A stretch of DNA of 64,000 nucleotides, taken from positions 419,095 to 483,094 of the forward strand of contig NZ_JAHYCA010000001.1 of the NCBI RefSeq assembly GCF_019430905.1, written 5' to 3'. This stretch comes from Billgrantia antri (lineage in GTDB: Bacteria; Pseudomonadota; Gammaproteobacteria; Pseudomonadales; Halomonadaceae). The position numbers and the translations under genes were made by a program. The notes under the pieces were generated by a model, which saw only the letters and a program-made list of their open reading frames with translations, was not told where the DNA came from and ran no database searches. Of the stretch, positions 53,734 to 63,117 are shown piece by piece. Every line of letters begins with the position of its first letter. Positions within the stretch are counted from its first letter, which is position 1.

Positions 53734-54648
53734 TCAGACTTCCGCCTGAGCCGCACATTCCAGCACCCACTCCTGTAGCGCCCGCTTAGCTTCACCCGGC
53801 GAATCGGGGCGCGCATCAATCAGCCCATAACCCTGCGTCGAGCGCAGCATCAGCTCGTGCAGACCGACCAGCATGCCGCCGTCGAGCAGGTCGTCGACCA
53901 GGCCTCGCCAGCCCATGCCGATGCCCTGCCCGGCAATCGCCGCCTGGATCAGCAGGGTGTAGTTGTTGAAGGTCAGCTCCGACGCTTCCTGATAGTCGAT
54001 GCCCGCGAGTTGTTCGAAGTAGCGCGGCCAGTCCAGCCAGCTCTGGCCCTGGTCGGCGGTCAGGGTCAGCAACGGTAACTCGACCAGCCGTTGCGGCGAG
54101 TCGATGGGCCCAGCCTGCTCTAGAAACCCCGGACTGCAGACCGGCAAGACCAGCTCCGGGAACAGCCGCGGCACCCCGGAAGCCAGGGTGCGCTCATCAC
54201 AGAACAGGATGGCCACATCGACTTCCTGGGCCCGCCAGTCAAGCACGCCCTGGTTGGTCACGATACGCACATCGATATTCGGATGCCGCTCCCGAAAGTG
54301 CGGCAGCCTCGGCATCAGCCAGTAAGCCGCGAACGAGAAGTCGGTCAGGATGTTCACGTGGGGGTGGCGATGCTTGTGCTGCAAGCGATCGATTGTACGG
54401 TCGATGGTCGCGAAGCCCTCCTGCACGCTGACGAACAGCGCCTGTCCCGCCTCGGTCAGCCTCACTCCACGATAGATGCGCTCGAACAAAGGCAAGCCGA
54501 GCTGTTCTTCGAGGCTGCGAACCTGCTGGCTGACGGCCGACTGGGTCGAGCGAAGTTCACGTGCCGCGGCGGTGAAGCTCAGGTGCCGGGCAGCCGCCTC
54601 GAACACACGCAGGCTATTGGGCGAAGCCGCCCTGGCTATCCATGACAT
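53734..54648 (-). CDS. LysR-family regulator of choline-sulfate use
   Basis: This 304-residue LysR protein has its winged helix in residues 1-65 (SLRVFEAAARHLSFTAAARE, then STQSAVSQQVRSLEEQLGLPLF) followed by a periplasmic-binding-protein-like effector domain. It resembles the GcvA-like group often found beside choline-sulfatase. It is divergent from betC with a 137-bp gap. Its start overlaps a CATTAG-N5-CTAATG palindrome, suggesting autoregulation. The effector could be choline-O-sulfate or choline. Confidence 0.85.
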   Translation of the reverse strand: MSWIARAASPNSLRVFEAAARHLSFTAAARELRSTQSAVSQQVRSLEEQLGLPLFERIYRGVRLTEAGQALFVSVQEGFATIDRTIDRLQHKHRHPHVNILTDFSFAAYWLMPRLPHFRERHPNIDVRIVTNQGVLDWRAQEVDVAILFCDERTLASGVPRLFPELVLPVCSPGFLEQAGPIDSPQRLVELPLLTLTADQGQSWLDWPRYFEQLAGIDYQEASELTFNNYTLLIQAAIAGQGIGMGWRGLVDDLLDGGMLVGLHELMLRSTQGYGLIDARPDSPGEAKRALQEWVLECAAQAEV

Positions 54649-54662
54649 TAGTTAGGCTAATG
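54646..54662. promoter_or_regulatory. LysR-type palindrome CATTAG-N5-CTAATG
   Basis: It has perfect 6-bp arms with a 5-base spacer, of the T-N11-A type. It spans the LysR start codon and faces betC. Confidence 0.5.
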
Positions 54663-54785
54663 CCTCCCATAAAAATTCATCGAGTTTACAGACAATGAGA
54701 TTAGCAGGGAGACTGTTTAAAGAGCCTGCCACGGTGTGGCTCGAGCATGACATACCTGTGCGCAGCGACAAGCAAGAGAGGCCCC

Positions 54786-56312
54786 ATGACCCGCAAGCAA
54801 CCCAATATCCTGTTCCTGATGGCCGACCAAATGGCCGCATCGGCGCTGCCCATCTACGGCCATTCGCTGGTCAAGACACCCAACCTGTCGCGCCTGGCCG
54901 CCGAGGGCGTGGTGTTCGACTCCGCCTATTGCAATAGCCCGCTGTGCGCGCCCTCGCGCTTCACGCTGATGGCCGGCCAACTGCCTTCGCGTATCGGCGG
55001 TTATGACAACGCCGCCGAATTCGCCTCAGACATTCCCACCTATGCCCACTATCTGCGCGATGCCGGCTATACCACTGCGCTGTCGGGCAAGATGCACTTC
55101 TGCGGACCCGACCAGCTGCATGGCTTCGAGGAGCGCCTGACCACCGACATCTATCCGGCCGACTACGGCTGGTTCGTCGACTGGGAGAACTTCGAAATAC
55201 GGCCGAGCTACTACCACAATATGTCATCGGTGATTCAGGCCGGCCCCTGCGTGCGCTCCAATCAGCTCGATTTCGACGACGAGGTCACCTTCCGCGCCAA
55301 GCGTTTCCTCTACGACTACGTGCGCAACGGCGAGCCGCGACCGTTCTGCCTGACCGTGTCGCTGACCCACCCGCATGACCCCTACACCATTCCGCAAGAA
55401 TACTGGGACCGCTACGACCACGACGCCATCGACATGCCGCGCGTGCCCTACTCGCGCGAGCTGATGGATCCCCACTCCCAGCGCCTGCGTCATGTCTATC
55501 AGCTCGACGAGGACACCATCAACGACGAGCAGATCCGCAACGCGCGGCACGCCTACTACGGAGCGCTCAGCTACGTCGATGATCAGATAGGCGAGGTGTT
55601 GAAGACCTTGAAGGAGACCGGTCTCGATGAAGACACCATCATCGTGTTTTCCGGCGACCACGGCGACATGCTCGGCGAGCGCGGCCTGTGGTACAAGATG
55701 AGCTGGTTCGAGGACTCGGCACGGGTGCCGATGATCTTCCACGCTCCCGGCCGTTTCTCCCCGGGACGCGTGCGCGAGTCGGTGTCGACCATGGACCTGC
55801 TGCCGACCTTCGCCGAACTCGCCCATGACGGCGCTGCACCGGAGTACGCCGTACCCGTCGACGGGCGCAGCCTGCTGCCGCATTTGAGCGGCAACGGCGG
55901 CCACGACGAGGTGATCGGCGAATACTTCGGCGAGGGGGCCATCGCGCCGCTGCTGATGATTCGCCGCGGCCGTTACAAGTTCGTCCACTCCGCGCCTGAT
56001 GCGGACCAGTTGTTCGATCTCGAGGCAGACCCACTCGAACTCGACAATCTGGCCGAGGATCCCGCCCACCTGGACCTGTGCAAGCAGTTTCGCGACGAAG
56101 TCGCCAGGCGCTGGGATTATGCGCGGCTGCACGACGAGGTAATTGCCAGCCAGCGTCGCCGCAAGCTGGTGTCGCGTGCGCTCATGAAAGGCAAGGTCAC
56201 GCCCTGGGATCACCAGCCGGCATTCGATGCCAGCACCCAGTACATGCGCAACACCATCGACCTTGACGATCTCGAGCGGCGAGCACGCTTCCCGGTAGCT
56301 GCCGCCGAATAG
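54786..56312 (+). CDS. betC: Choline-sulfatase
   Basis: This 508-residue sulfatase hydrolyses choline-O-sulfate to choline and sulfate in the cytoplasm. NILFLMADQM carries the metal-binding Asp, and CNSPLCAPSRFTLMAGQLPS contains the C-x-P-x-R motif whose Cys54 becomes formylglycine. IIVFSGDHGDMLGERGLWYK is the second metal site. The C-terminal RARFPVA-like end matches the choline-sulfatase extension. The start at 54786 follows AGAGAGGCC. SulP follows 2 bp later. Cys-type sulfatases need a maturase, and none is seen here. Confidence 0.95.
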   Translation: MTRKQPNILFLMADQMAASALPIYGHSLVKTPNLSRLAAEGVVFDSAYCNSPLCAPSRFTLMAGQLPSRIGGYDNAAEFASDIPTYAHYLRDAGYTTALSGKMHFCGPDQLHGFEERLTTDIYPADYGWFVDWENFEIRPSYYHNMSSVIQAGPCVRSNQLDFDDEVTFRAKRFLYDYVRNGEPRPFCLTVSLTHPHDPYTIPQEYWDRYDHDAIDMPRVPYSRELMDPHSQRLRHVYQLDEDTINDEQIRNARHAYYGALSYVDDQIGEVLKTLKETGLDEDTIIVFSGDHGDMLGERGLWYKMSWFEDSARVPMIFHAPGRFSPGRVRESVSTMDLLPTFAELAHDGAAPEYAVPVDGRSLLPHLSGNGGHDEVIGEYFGEGAIAPLLMIRRGRYKFVHSAPDADQLFDLEADPLELDNLAEDPAHLDLCKQFRDEVARRWDYARLHDEVIASQRRRKLVSRALMKGKVTPWDHQPAFDASTQYMRNTIDLDDLERRARFPVAAAE

Positions 56313-56314
56313 TC

Positions 56315-57985
56315 ATGATGACGCCACCGACCTCAATCCACCGGCACCCAGCCAGACTGCAACGCTGGTTGCCGTTTCTCGGCTGGCTGCCGCAGCAGAC
56401 CCCGCGTTCGCTGCGTGACGATGCCGTTGCCGGTTTGACCGGTGCGGTGCTGGTCGTGCCTCAGGGGGTAGCCTACGCCTTGCTGGCCGGGCTGCCTCCC
56501 GAGTATGGCCTGTACGCCGCCATCGTGCCGACGATTCTGGCCGCCCTGTTCGGTTCCTCGCGATACATGATCAGCGGACCGACGGCGGCGCTGTCGATCG
56601 CGCTGTTCGCCACTCTGCAGCCCTTTGCCGAGGCGGGAAGCGGCGAGTTCATCGTCCTGGTGCTGACGCTGACCTTTCTCGCCGGTGTCTTCCAGCTCTT
56701 GCTGGGGCTGGCACGTTTGGGCGTACTGGTCGATCTCGTCTCGCACTCGGTGGTGACGGGGTTCACCGCTGGCGCCGCGCTGATCATCGCCACCAGTCAG
56801 CTACCCTACGCGCTGGGGCTTGCCCCCCTGGGAAGCAGCGGTTTTATCGCCACATGGCCACAGCTATTGGAACGGCTAGACAGTATCCGCCCCGATAGCG
56901 TGCTGCTCGCCGGATTCACGCTCGCCGCCTGCCTGGCGTTTCGGCATTGGCTGCCACGCTGGCCGGGCATGCTACTGGCACTGCTGGCCGCCTCGTTGCT
57001 GGCCGCCTGGCTCGACCCGGCGCATGCTGAGATACTGCGCATCGCGGCGATCCCCACCGGCCTGCCTCCGCTCTCGATACCAGACCTCTCGTTGGAAACG
57101 CTGCGCCTGCTGACGCCCGGCGCCATCGCCCTGGGGTTGCTGGGATTGGTCGAAGCCGCAGCGATTGCACGAGCACTGGCAGCCCGCACCGGCCAACGAC
57201 TGGACAGCAATCAGGAGTTCATCGGCCAGGGACTCTCCAACATCGGCGGCGCCTTCTTCTCCGGCTATGTCTCGTCGGGGTCCTTCACTCGCTCGGGACT
57301 CAACGCCAGCGCCGGGGCCTGCTCGCCGTTGGCAGCGATTTTGTCAGCGCTGTTCCTGGTGCCGATCATGCTGCTGGCGGCACCACTGCTGCATCACGTG
57401 CCGATGTCGGCCATGGCAGGCCTGTTGCTGCTGGTCGCCGCTCGGCTGATCGACTGGCACAGCATTCATGAGGCACTGACCACCAGCCGTTCGGAGATGG
57501 CCGTCTTGCTGGTCACCTTCATCAGCACGCTGCTGTTGGCGCTGGAATTCGCCATCTATTTCGGCGTGCTCGCCTCGCTGGCTCTCTACCTGCGCCGCAC
57601 TACCCGCCCGCCTGTGGTGAAAGACACGCTATCCCAGGCGCCCCAAGCGATCCAGCAGGCCGTGGAAGCGCCGAGCTGCGACGTCGTCAGGATCGATGGA
57701 TCACTGTTCTTCGGTGCCTGCGAGTCGATCACCCGACGACTCGACAAGTACGACCGACCGAACCTGGTGGTCCTGGCAGCGGGCATCAACTTCATCGACC
57801 TGAGCGGCATTCACCTCCTCCAGCGCCAGGCACACCGCTGCCATGCCCGCGGTGGAAAGCTGTACCTGGCCTGGATCAAACCCGACGTGTTAGCCCGCTT
57901 GCAACGGGGCGGTCTCGTCGACAACGATCACCACGATGACAAGCCATTGGCACTGGCAATACGAAATACGAGAGGAGGCTCATGA
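56315..57985 (+). CDS. SulP-family sulfate permease with STAS domain
   Basis: This 556-residue inner-membrane anion carrier has about 12-14 helices. DDAVAGLTGAVLVVPQGVAYALLAG and GLPPEYGLYAAIVP are the SulP N-terminal signatures. A C-terminal STAS domain (about residues 445-540; VVRIDGSLFFGACESI, NFIDLSGIHLLQR) completes it. It begins 2 bp after betC and is surely co-transcribed. Because BetC releases sulfate in the cytoplasm, the carrier may export surplus sulfate or exchange it for choline-O-sulfate, rather than only import sulfate. Confidence 0.93.
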   Translation: MMTPPTSIHRHPARLQRWLPFLGWLPQQTPRSLRDDAVAGLTGAVLVVPQGVAYALLAGLPPEYGLYAAIVPTILAALFGSSRYMISGPTAALSIALFATLQPFAEAGSGEFIVLVLTLTFLAGVFQLLLGLARLGVLVDLVSHSVVTGFTAGAALIIATSQLPYALGLAPLGSSGFIATWPQLLERLDSIRPDSVLLAGFTLAACLAFRHWLPRWPGMLLALLAASLLAAWLDPAHAEILRIAAIPTGLPPLSIPDLSLETLRLLTPGAIALGLLGLVEAAAIARALAARTGQRLDSNQEFIGQGLSNIGGAFFSGYVSSGSFTRSGLNASAGACSPLAAILSALFLVPIMLLAAPLLHHVPMSAMAGLLLLVAARLIDWHSIHEALTTSRSEMAVLLVTFISTLLLALEFAIYFGVLASLALYLRRTTRPPVVKDTLSQAPQAIQQAVEAPSCDVVRIDGSLFFGACESITRRLDKYDRPNLVVLAAGINFIDLSGIHLLQRQAHRCHARGGKLYLAWIKPDVLARLQRGGLVDNDHHDDKPLALAIRNTRGGS

Positions 57986-58114
57986 CGGATGAACCATACA
58001 GGCAGAGGAATTACCTGCAGCGGCTCCATGTTCTTCAAGGTCTGCTTATGACAGTTAATTCAATGCCCTACAATTTATAATAACTCTATATCTTATAATA
58101 AGGAGTGTTTCCCC

Positions 58115-59764
58115 ATGACTCTATCAAGCGACTCGACGTCGCCCCCCGCACCAAGCGACATGCAGACGGACTACGTGGTCGGGCAGGACAATATTTCCGG
58201 GCGACTTGGCCCTATCGGCTTCGATATCCACAACCGTGTCTTCGTCGTATCGGCACTCGCTTCGGTCATCTTCATCGTCCTTACACTGCTGTTTCCGGAA
58301 AGGGCGGGGAGCCTGTTCCAGTCCATCGTCAGCTTCTCGACCGGGACGCTGGACTGGTATTTCATGATCGTGGTGGATTTCTTCATCCTGTTCTGTCTGG
58401 CGCTCATCGTCCTACCCTATGGCTCGGTCAGGCTGGGAGGGCCGGATGCCCGACCGGAGCACAGCTATTTATCCTGGTTTGCCATGTTGTTTACCGCTGG
58501 CATCGGCATCGGGCTGCTGTTCTTCAGTGTGCTGGAGCCGGTCTACCATGCCAACGTCTCGTTGCCATTGAGCATTCCCTCCCCTTTTGGAAGCGAGGGC
58601 GAACTGAACGCGGAGGCCATTCCCCAAGCCACCGCCCTGGGCCTGGCCGGCACTTTTCTGCACTGGGGCATCCATGGCTGGGCCGTCTATGTAGTCATGG
58701 CGTTGGCGCTTTCCCTTTTCACCTATAACAAGGGCCTGCCCTTTTCCATCCGTTCGGCGTTCTTCCCCATCCTTGGCGAACGTGTCTGGGGCTGGTGGGG
58801 TCATGTGATCGACATCCTGGCGGTATTCTCCACCCTGTTTGGCCTGGCCACGGCGCTCGGGCTCGGTGCACAGCAGGCCAATGCTGGGATGAATTTCGTC
58901 TTCGGCTTGGAGATCAGCACCACCTTCCAGGTCATCGTCATCGTGCTGGTGACGGCGGTGGCCCTGGTATCGGTCTGGCGCGGACTCGAGGGCGGCGTGA
59001 AGAAGCTCTCCGAGATCAACATGATCCTGGCCGTGCTGTTCTTCTTCTTCGTACTGTTCGCCGGCCCGACCCTGGTGGGTCTGAGCGGATTCTGGACGGG
59101 ACTTTCCACCTACTTCACGGACTTCATCCCGTTATCCGCTCCCTTTGGACGTGACGATGATGCCTATCGCCAAGCCTGGTCGGTCTTCTACTGGGCCTGG
59201 TGGGTCAGTTGGGCGCCGTTCGTCGGCATGTTCATCGCCCGGGTGTCGCGTGGCCGCACGGTACGGGAGTTCGTGATCTGTGTACTGGTCATTCCCAGTC
59301 TGTTCATCTTCATCTGGATGGGCGTGTTCGGCGGCATCGCGCTCGACCAGCTCTATGCCGACCCAGCGGGCAGCCTGATCAAGGATTATGTGATTGACAA
59401 TTACAGCCCTGAGCTGTCGCTGTTCGGCATGCTGAATGGACTGCCGCTGACGGGCCTGATGTCGACCCTCGGCATCACCCTGGCGTTGATCTTCTTCGTC
59501 ACCTCGTCGGATTCCGGCTCCCTGGTGATCGATACCATCACCGCCGGTGGCAAGATCGACGCCCCCAGGCCCCAGCGGATGTTCTGGGCCACGGTGGAGG
59601 GCCTGATCGCCATCGTGTTGCTGCTCGGCGGCGGCCTGTCGGCGCTTCAAGCCGGGGTGACGGCGACGGCGATCCCGTTCTCCATCGTCATGCTGCTGAT
59701 GTGCTACACCATCATCAAGGCGCTCAATGGCGAACTGGGCCAACTGCGCCGCAAATCCGCCTGA
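58115..59764 (+). CDS. BCCT-family choline/betaine transporter
   Basis: This 549-residue inner-membrane carrier has 12 helices. YFMIVVDFFILFCLALIVLPYG is near the start, and the conserved WAWWVSWAPFVGMFIARVSRGRTVREF block spans helix 8 and the loop (tryptophan-rich substrate site). Such proteins take up choline, betaine or related quaternary amines. It is 130 bp downstream of SulP and has its own AT-rich leader with TATAAT-like elements and TAAGGAG. Choline, betaine or choline-O-sulfate is the expected substrate. Confidence 0.9.
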   Translation: MTLSSDSTSPPAPSDMQTDYVVGQDNISGRLGPIGFDIHNRVFVVSALASVIFIVLTLLFPERAGSLFQSIVSFSTGTLDWYFMIVVDFFILFCLALIVLPYGSVRLGGPDARPEHSYLSWFAMLFTAGIGIGLLFFSVLEPVYHANVSLPLSIPSPFGSEGELNAEAIPQATALGLAGTFLHWGIHGWAVYVVMALALSLFTYNKGLPFSIRSAFFPILGERVWGWWGHVIDILAVFSTLFGLATALGLGAQQANAGMNFVFGLEISTTFQVIVIVLVTAVALVSVWRGLEGGVKKLSEINMILAVLFFFFVLFAGPTLVGLSGFWTGLSTYFTDFIPLSAPFGRDDDAYRQAWSVFYWAWWVSWAPFVGMFIARVSRGRTVREFVICVLVIPSLFIFIWMGVFGGIALDQLYADPAGSLIKDYVIDNYSPELSLFGMLNGLPLTGLMSTLGITLALIFFVTSSDSGSLVIDTITAGGKIDAPRPQRMFWATVEGLIAIVLLLGGGLSALQAGVTATAIPFSIVMLLMCYTIIKALNGELGQLRRKSA

Positions 59765-59792
59765 AGCATCCGGCACATGTGATAACGACTCG

Positions 59793-59827
59793 CTCCCCTG
59801 GGCTCCGTCGAGATGGGCCCCGGGGAG
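59793..59827 (+). terminator. Hairpin after the BCCT gene
   Basis: CTCCCC pairs with GGGGAG and the stem continues inside after one mismatch, about 30 bp past the stop. No T-run is seen. Confidence 0.45.
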
Positions 59828-59902
59828 TGGTCCGAACCGTTCGGATGGCCCAGAATGTCAGGATGAGTAGACGGCGCCTCGAGGGCCGAAGGAGACGACA
59901 TC

Positions 59903-60169
59903 ATGGCAGGTGGCTGGTCGCGCGACGGAGCGGTGCAAGAGCAGATCGACAGCACCGTGGAGGATGCATTGCAGCGGGCACGCAGCGAGCTGCCCCGGGG
60001 CGAGAGCCTGACCCACTGCGAAGAGTGCGACGAGCCCATTCCCCAGGCCCGCCGCGAGGCCATGCCCGGCGTACGCCTGTGCATTGCCTGCCAGAGCGAG
60101 CGCGACAAGCAGCGCACCACCTACAGCGGCTACAACCGGCGTGGCAGCAAGGACAGCCAGCTGCGCTGA
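59903..60169 (+). CDS. DksA/TraR-type zinc-finger protein
   Basis: This 88-residue protein has a C-terminal four-cysteine zinc finger (HCEECDEPIPQARREAMPGV, then LCIACQ) as in the DksA/TraR family. It is much shorter than DksA and lacks the long coiled coil that enters the RNA polymerase channel, so it resembles YbiI-like short members. Its role is unknown. It is monocistronic. Confidence 0.87.
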   Translation: MAGGWSRDGAVQEQIDSTVEDALQRARSELPRGESLTHCEECDEPIPQARREAMPGVRLCIACQSERDKQRTTYSGYNRRGSKDSQLR

Positions 60170-60289
60170 GCGTCGCACTCGGAAAACCTCTTAGCCTCCT
60201 TATCATTTGCACCGCTGCGACGGCTCGATATCATGGCGCCATTGCCGGCCCCGGTACCAGCGGGGCTTCTTTATGCTCATGAGGCCGCC

Positions 60290-61189
60290 ATGCCGCTGCT
60301 CTACTTCCTGCCACCGCTGGGTGCCGTGCTGATCTGGTCAGGCAACATGACCATCAATCAGCTTACCGTCGGGGCCATCGCGCCTAGCAGTATCGCCTTC
60401 CTGCGCTGGGTACTGGCACTCGCCGTGCTCACGCCGTTCCTGCTCCCGGCCGCCTGGCGCCACCGCGATGCGCTGCGCCGCGAGTGGCCCAAGCTGGCCA
60501 TACTGGGCCTGCTCGGTATGGGGCTGTGGCAGGGGCTCGCCTATATCGCCGCCGAGACCACCACCGCCACCAACATGGGCATTCTTGCCGCCATGGTACC
60601 GTTGCTAACGGTACTGCTCAGCGCCTTGATCCTGCGCGAGGCGCCCAGCCTCGGCGGTACGCTGGGCGGGCTTGTTGCCCTGTTCGGCGTGCTGGTGCTG
60701 CTGGGAAGGGGTGATCCACTTGCATTGCTCGACCTTGAAGTGGCACTCGGCGACCTGCTGATGGTGGTCGCCGCCACCTGCTACGCGCTCTACGGCGTGA
60801 TGCTCAAGCGCTGGCCGTTGGGCCTGCCGCCCTGGGTGGTACTCTATGGCCAGGTGGTTTTCGCCGTGCTGTTCCTGCTGCCGCCCTACCTGATGGGGCC
60901 GATGACGCCAGTCGACGGCCATAACGTATGGCTGATCCTGTATGCCGGTATCCCTGCCTCGATCATTACGACCTTCCTGTGGATGCGCGCCATCCGTCAG
61001 ATCGGCGCCAGCCAGGCCAGCATCTTCATCAACCTGATGCCGCTGTTCAGCGCGCTGATCGCCATGGCCTTCCTCGGCGAACGGATCTCGTCCTTCCACT
61101 TCATCGGCGGGACACTGGTGCTGGCCGGGGTGATCATGGCCCAGACGTTGACTCAACCACTCGTACGCAGAGCCACGCGCAGCCAATGA
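60290..61189 (+). CDS. EamA/DMT-family transporter
   Basis: This 299-residue protein has ten helices in two EamA repeats (PLGAVLIWSGNMTINQLTVG and VVAATCYALYGVMLKRWPLG). The ATG at 60290 follows GAGGCCGCC; the in-frame ATG at 60233 lacks a ribosome-binding site and would add a non-hydrophobic tail. Its stop overlaps the next start (ATGA), so it is co-translated with a ChaC protein. The substrate is unknown. Confidence 0.85.
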   Translation: MPLLYFLPPLGAVLIWSGNMTINQLTVGAIAPSSIAFLRWVLALAVLTPFLLPAAWRHRDALRREWPKLAILGLLGMGLWQGLAYIAAETTTATNMGILAAMVPLLTVLLSALILREAPSLGGTLGGLVALFGVLVLLGRGDPLALLDLEVALGDLLMVVAATCYALYGVMLKRWPLGLPPWVVLYGQVVFAVLFLLPPYLMGPMTPVDGHNVWLILYAGIPASIITTFLWMRAIRQIGASQASIFINLMPLFSALIAMAFLGERISSFHFIGGTLVLAGVIMAQTLTQPLVRRATRSQ

Positions 61190-61767
61190 CCCACGACACC
61201 ACTCTGTTGAATCGAGAGAGGAACTTCTTCACTGACGGCGAGACACTGTGGCTGTTCGGCTACGGCTCGCTGATCTGGAAGGCCGAATTTCCCTTTCACG
61301 AGCTCCGCCCCGCCCACATCGAGGGTTGGGCCCGACGCTTCTGGCAGGGCTCTCACGACCACCGCGGCACGCCCGCAGCCCCAGGGCGTGTAGCGACCCT
61401 GGTCGAGTCGCCCGGCGCGATATGCCAAGGCATGGCCTACCGTATCGACGCCGAAACCCTGGGCCCGCTGGATGTGCGCGAGAAGAACGGTTATCTGCGT
61501 GAAAGGGTGATGCTGCACTTCCACGACGGCAGCCACGCCGAGGGATTGATCTATCTTGCAGGCGAACACAACGCCGCCTTCCTCGGCGACGCTCCGCTCG
61601 ATGCCATGGCCCGGCAGATCGCCACCGCGCAGGGCCCAAGTGGCTTGAATTGCGATTACCTGCTGAAGCTTGCTGCCGCGCTGGAGGACCTCGGTGCCCA
61701 AGATGCACACGTATTTGCCTTGGTGGAGCGTGTAAAGGAGATAAAGAAGAGAGCAACAAAGAAGTAA
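61186..61767 (+). CDS. Gamma-glutamylcyclotransferase (ChaC family)
   Basis: This 193-residue cytoplasmic enzyme cleaves glutathione to 5-oxoproline and Cys-Gly. LWLFGYGSLIWKAEFPFHE is the gamma-glutamyl-binding YGSL motif. RRFWQGSHDHRGTPAAPGRV is the ChaC-specific run, and REKNGYLRERVML contains the catalytic Glu. It overlaps the EamA gene by 4 bp. The pairing could link glutathione turnover to export of a product, but that is inference. Confidence 0.93.
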   Translation: MTHDTTLLNRERNFFTDGETLWLFGYGSLIWKAEFPFHELRPAHIEGWARRFWQGSHDHRGTPAAPGRVATLVESPGAICQGMAYRIDAETLGPLDVREKNGYLRERVMLHFHDGSHAEGLIYLAGEHNAAFLGDAPLDAMARQIATAQGPSGLNCDYLLKLAAALEDLGAQDAHVFALVERVKEIKKRATKK

Positions 61768-61846
61768 AGTTAGGTCTTTTTTGGCCGATAACCCTTTCAG
61801 AGCACCAAGCCAAAAAATGGTGCCATCATGTGAGGGGGGGCCGGCT

Positions 61847-63052
61847 GTGAAAGAAACCTTGCTACAAGCCGTTGAGTTGGACTTGAGCAGGCCCTGGCAT
61901 CGCTTGCGCTTCAGCCACGCCGTGGAGACACGCTTCGAAGCCGATACCTCCGTTCAGCGCGGTCGTCACTTGGTGATCGCCGGTATCATGGCGTTGGTCA
62001 TCTACGACCTCTACATCATCAACGACTATGCCTTCCGCCCTGAAGCCGTGCACATTGCCGCCTGGATCCGCTTCGGCCTGATGACACCCTTGGCTCTCGC
62101 AGTGTTTTACTGCATACGCCGCGGGCTACCGTCGCTCCTGCGCGAGGCGGCGATGGCGGCCACCATCGTCGTGGCCATGCTGCTCTCCAACGTGATCTTC
62201 TTCCTGTCCAAGTCCCCCTATTCGTTTCTCGATACCTTCTCGTTCGGGTTGATCCTGCTGGTCGGCAATATCGTGCTTTCGCTGCGTTTCGCCTTTGCTG
62301 TCGGCTCGTCGCTGTTCTGCGCTCTGATCGTGGCTACGTTCGTGGTGACCTACGAGCCCATGCCAACGGAAGTGAAGATCAATACCCTCGTCGTCTTTAC
62401 CTCAAGTGCGCTGTTTACATTAGTGGCCAACTTCCGCCTGGAAGCCAGCGAGCGGCAGTCCTATCTGCTGCTCCTGCGCGAGCAGTTACGCAACCAGGCC
62501 GCCCGGAAGGACAACCAGGTCTTGGCCAAGATATCGATTACCGATCCCTTGACCGGGGTCGCCAACCGACGCCATTTCGACACCATGCTGGAACAGCGCT
62601 GGGACGAAGCCATCGCCGAGAGAACAATGCTCGGCATGCTGGTCATCGATATCGACTATTTCAAGCATTACAACGACCATTATGGCCACTTGAAGGGAGA
62701 CGCCTGCCTGCGCCAGGTTGCCCAGGAGATACAGAACCATATCCGCCAGGAGGATGATCTGGTGGTGCGTTATGGTGGCGAAGAATTCGTCGTGCTGCTG
62801 CCCAACGCCTCGGCTTCCTCGGCGATGCGCGCTGCCCAGCGCATCCGGCAAGGCATCGAGGCACTCGCCATTCCCCAGGCTGGCCCCGGGGTGATTACCG
62901 TCAGCGTCGGCGCAGCGGCCGTGCAACCCTCCGAAACCATGGATCCCACCATACTGCTCTCGATCGCCGACGAAGCGCTCTTCCAAGCCAAGCGGGCAGG
63001 GCGCAACCGCAGCGTACTGGCGCCGCTACAGGATGGCCCGCTGCCCGCATAA
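61847..63052 (+). CDS. Membrane-bound diguanylate cyclase
   Basis: This protein of about 401 residues has an N-terminal membrane sensor region with six hydrophobic helices (LVIAGIMALVIYDLYIINDY, FGLMTPLALAVFYC and others) and a C-terminal GGDEF domain. The catalytic motif is GGEEF (YGGEEFVVLLPN), and the metal and substrate pattern ITDPLTGVANRRHFD and DIDYFKHYND is intact, so it should make c-di-GMP. I prefer GTG 61847, which has GAGGGGGGG eight bases upstream; TTG 61781 and ATG 61817 are also in frame. It is monocistronic. Confidence 0.88.
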   Translation: MKETLLQAVELDLSRPWHRLRFSHAVETRFEADTSVQRGRHLVIAGIMALVIYDLYIINDYAFRPEAVHIAAWIRFGLMTPLALAVFYCIRRGLPSLLREAAMAATIVVAMLLSNVIFFLSKSPYSFLDTFSFGLILLVGNIVLSLRFAFAVGSSLFCALIVATFVVTYEPMPTEVKINTLVVFTSSALFTLVANFRLEASERQSYLLLLREQLRNQAARKDNQVLAKISITDPLTGVANRRHFDTMLEQRWDEAIAERTMLGMLVIDIDYFKHYNDHYGHLKGDACLRQVAQEIQNHIRQEDDLVVRYGGEEFVVLLPNASASSAMRAAQRIRQGIEALAIPQAGPGVITVSVGAAAVQPSETMDPTILLSIADEALFQAKRAGRNRSVLAPLQDGPLPA

Positions 63053-63117
63053 GCCATCGTGGGCCCGACGATACGACTAAGACCCAGCCGGTACGCCAAG
63101 TCGGCACCCGGCACGCC

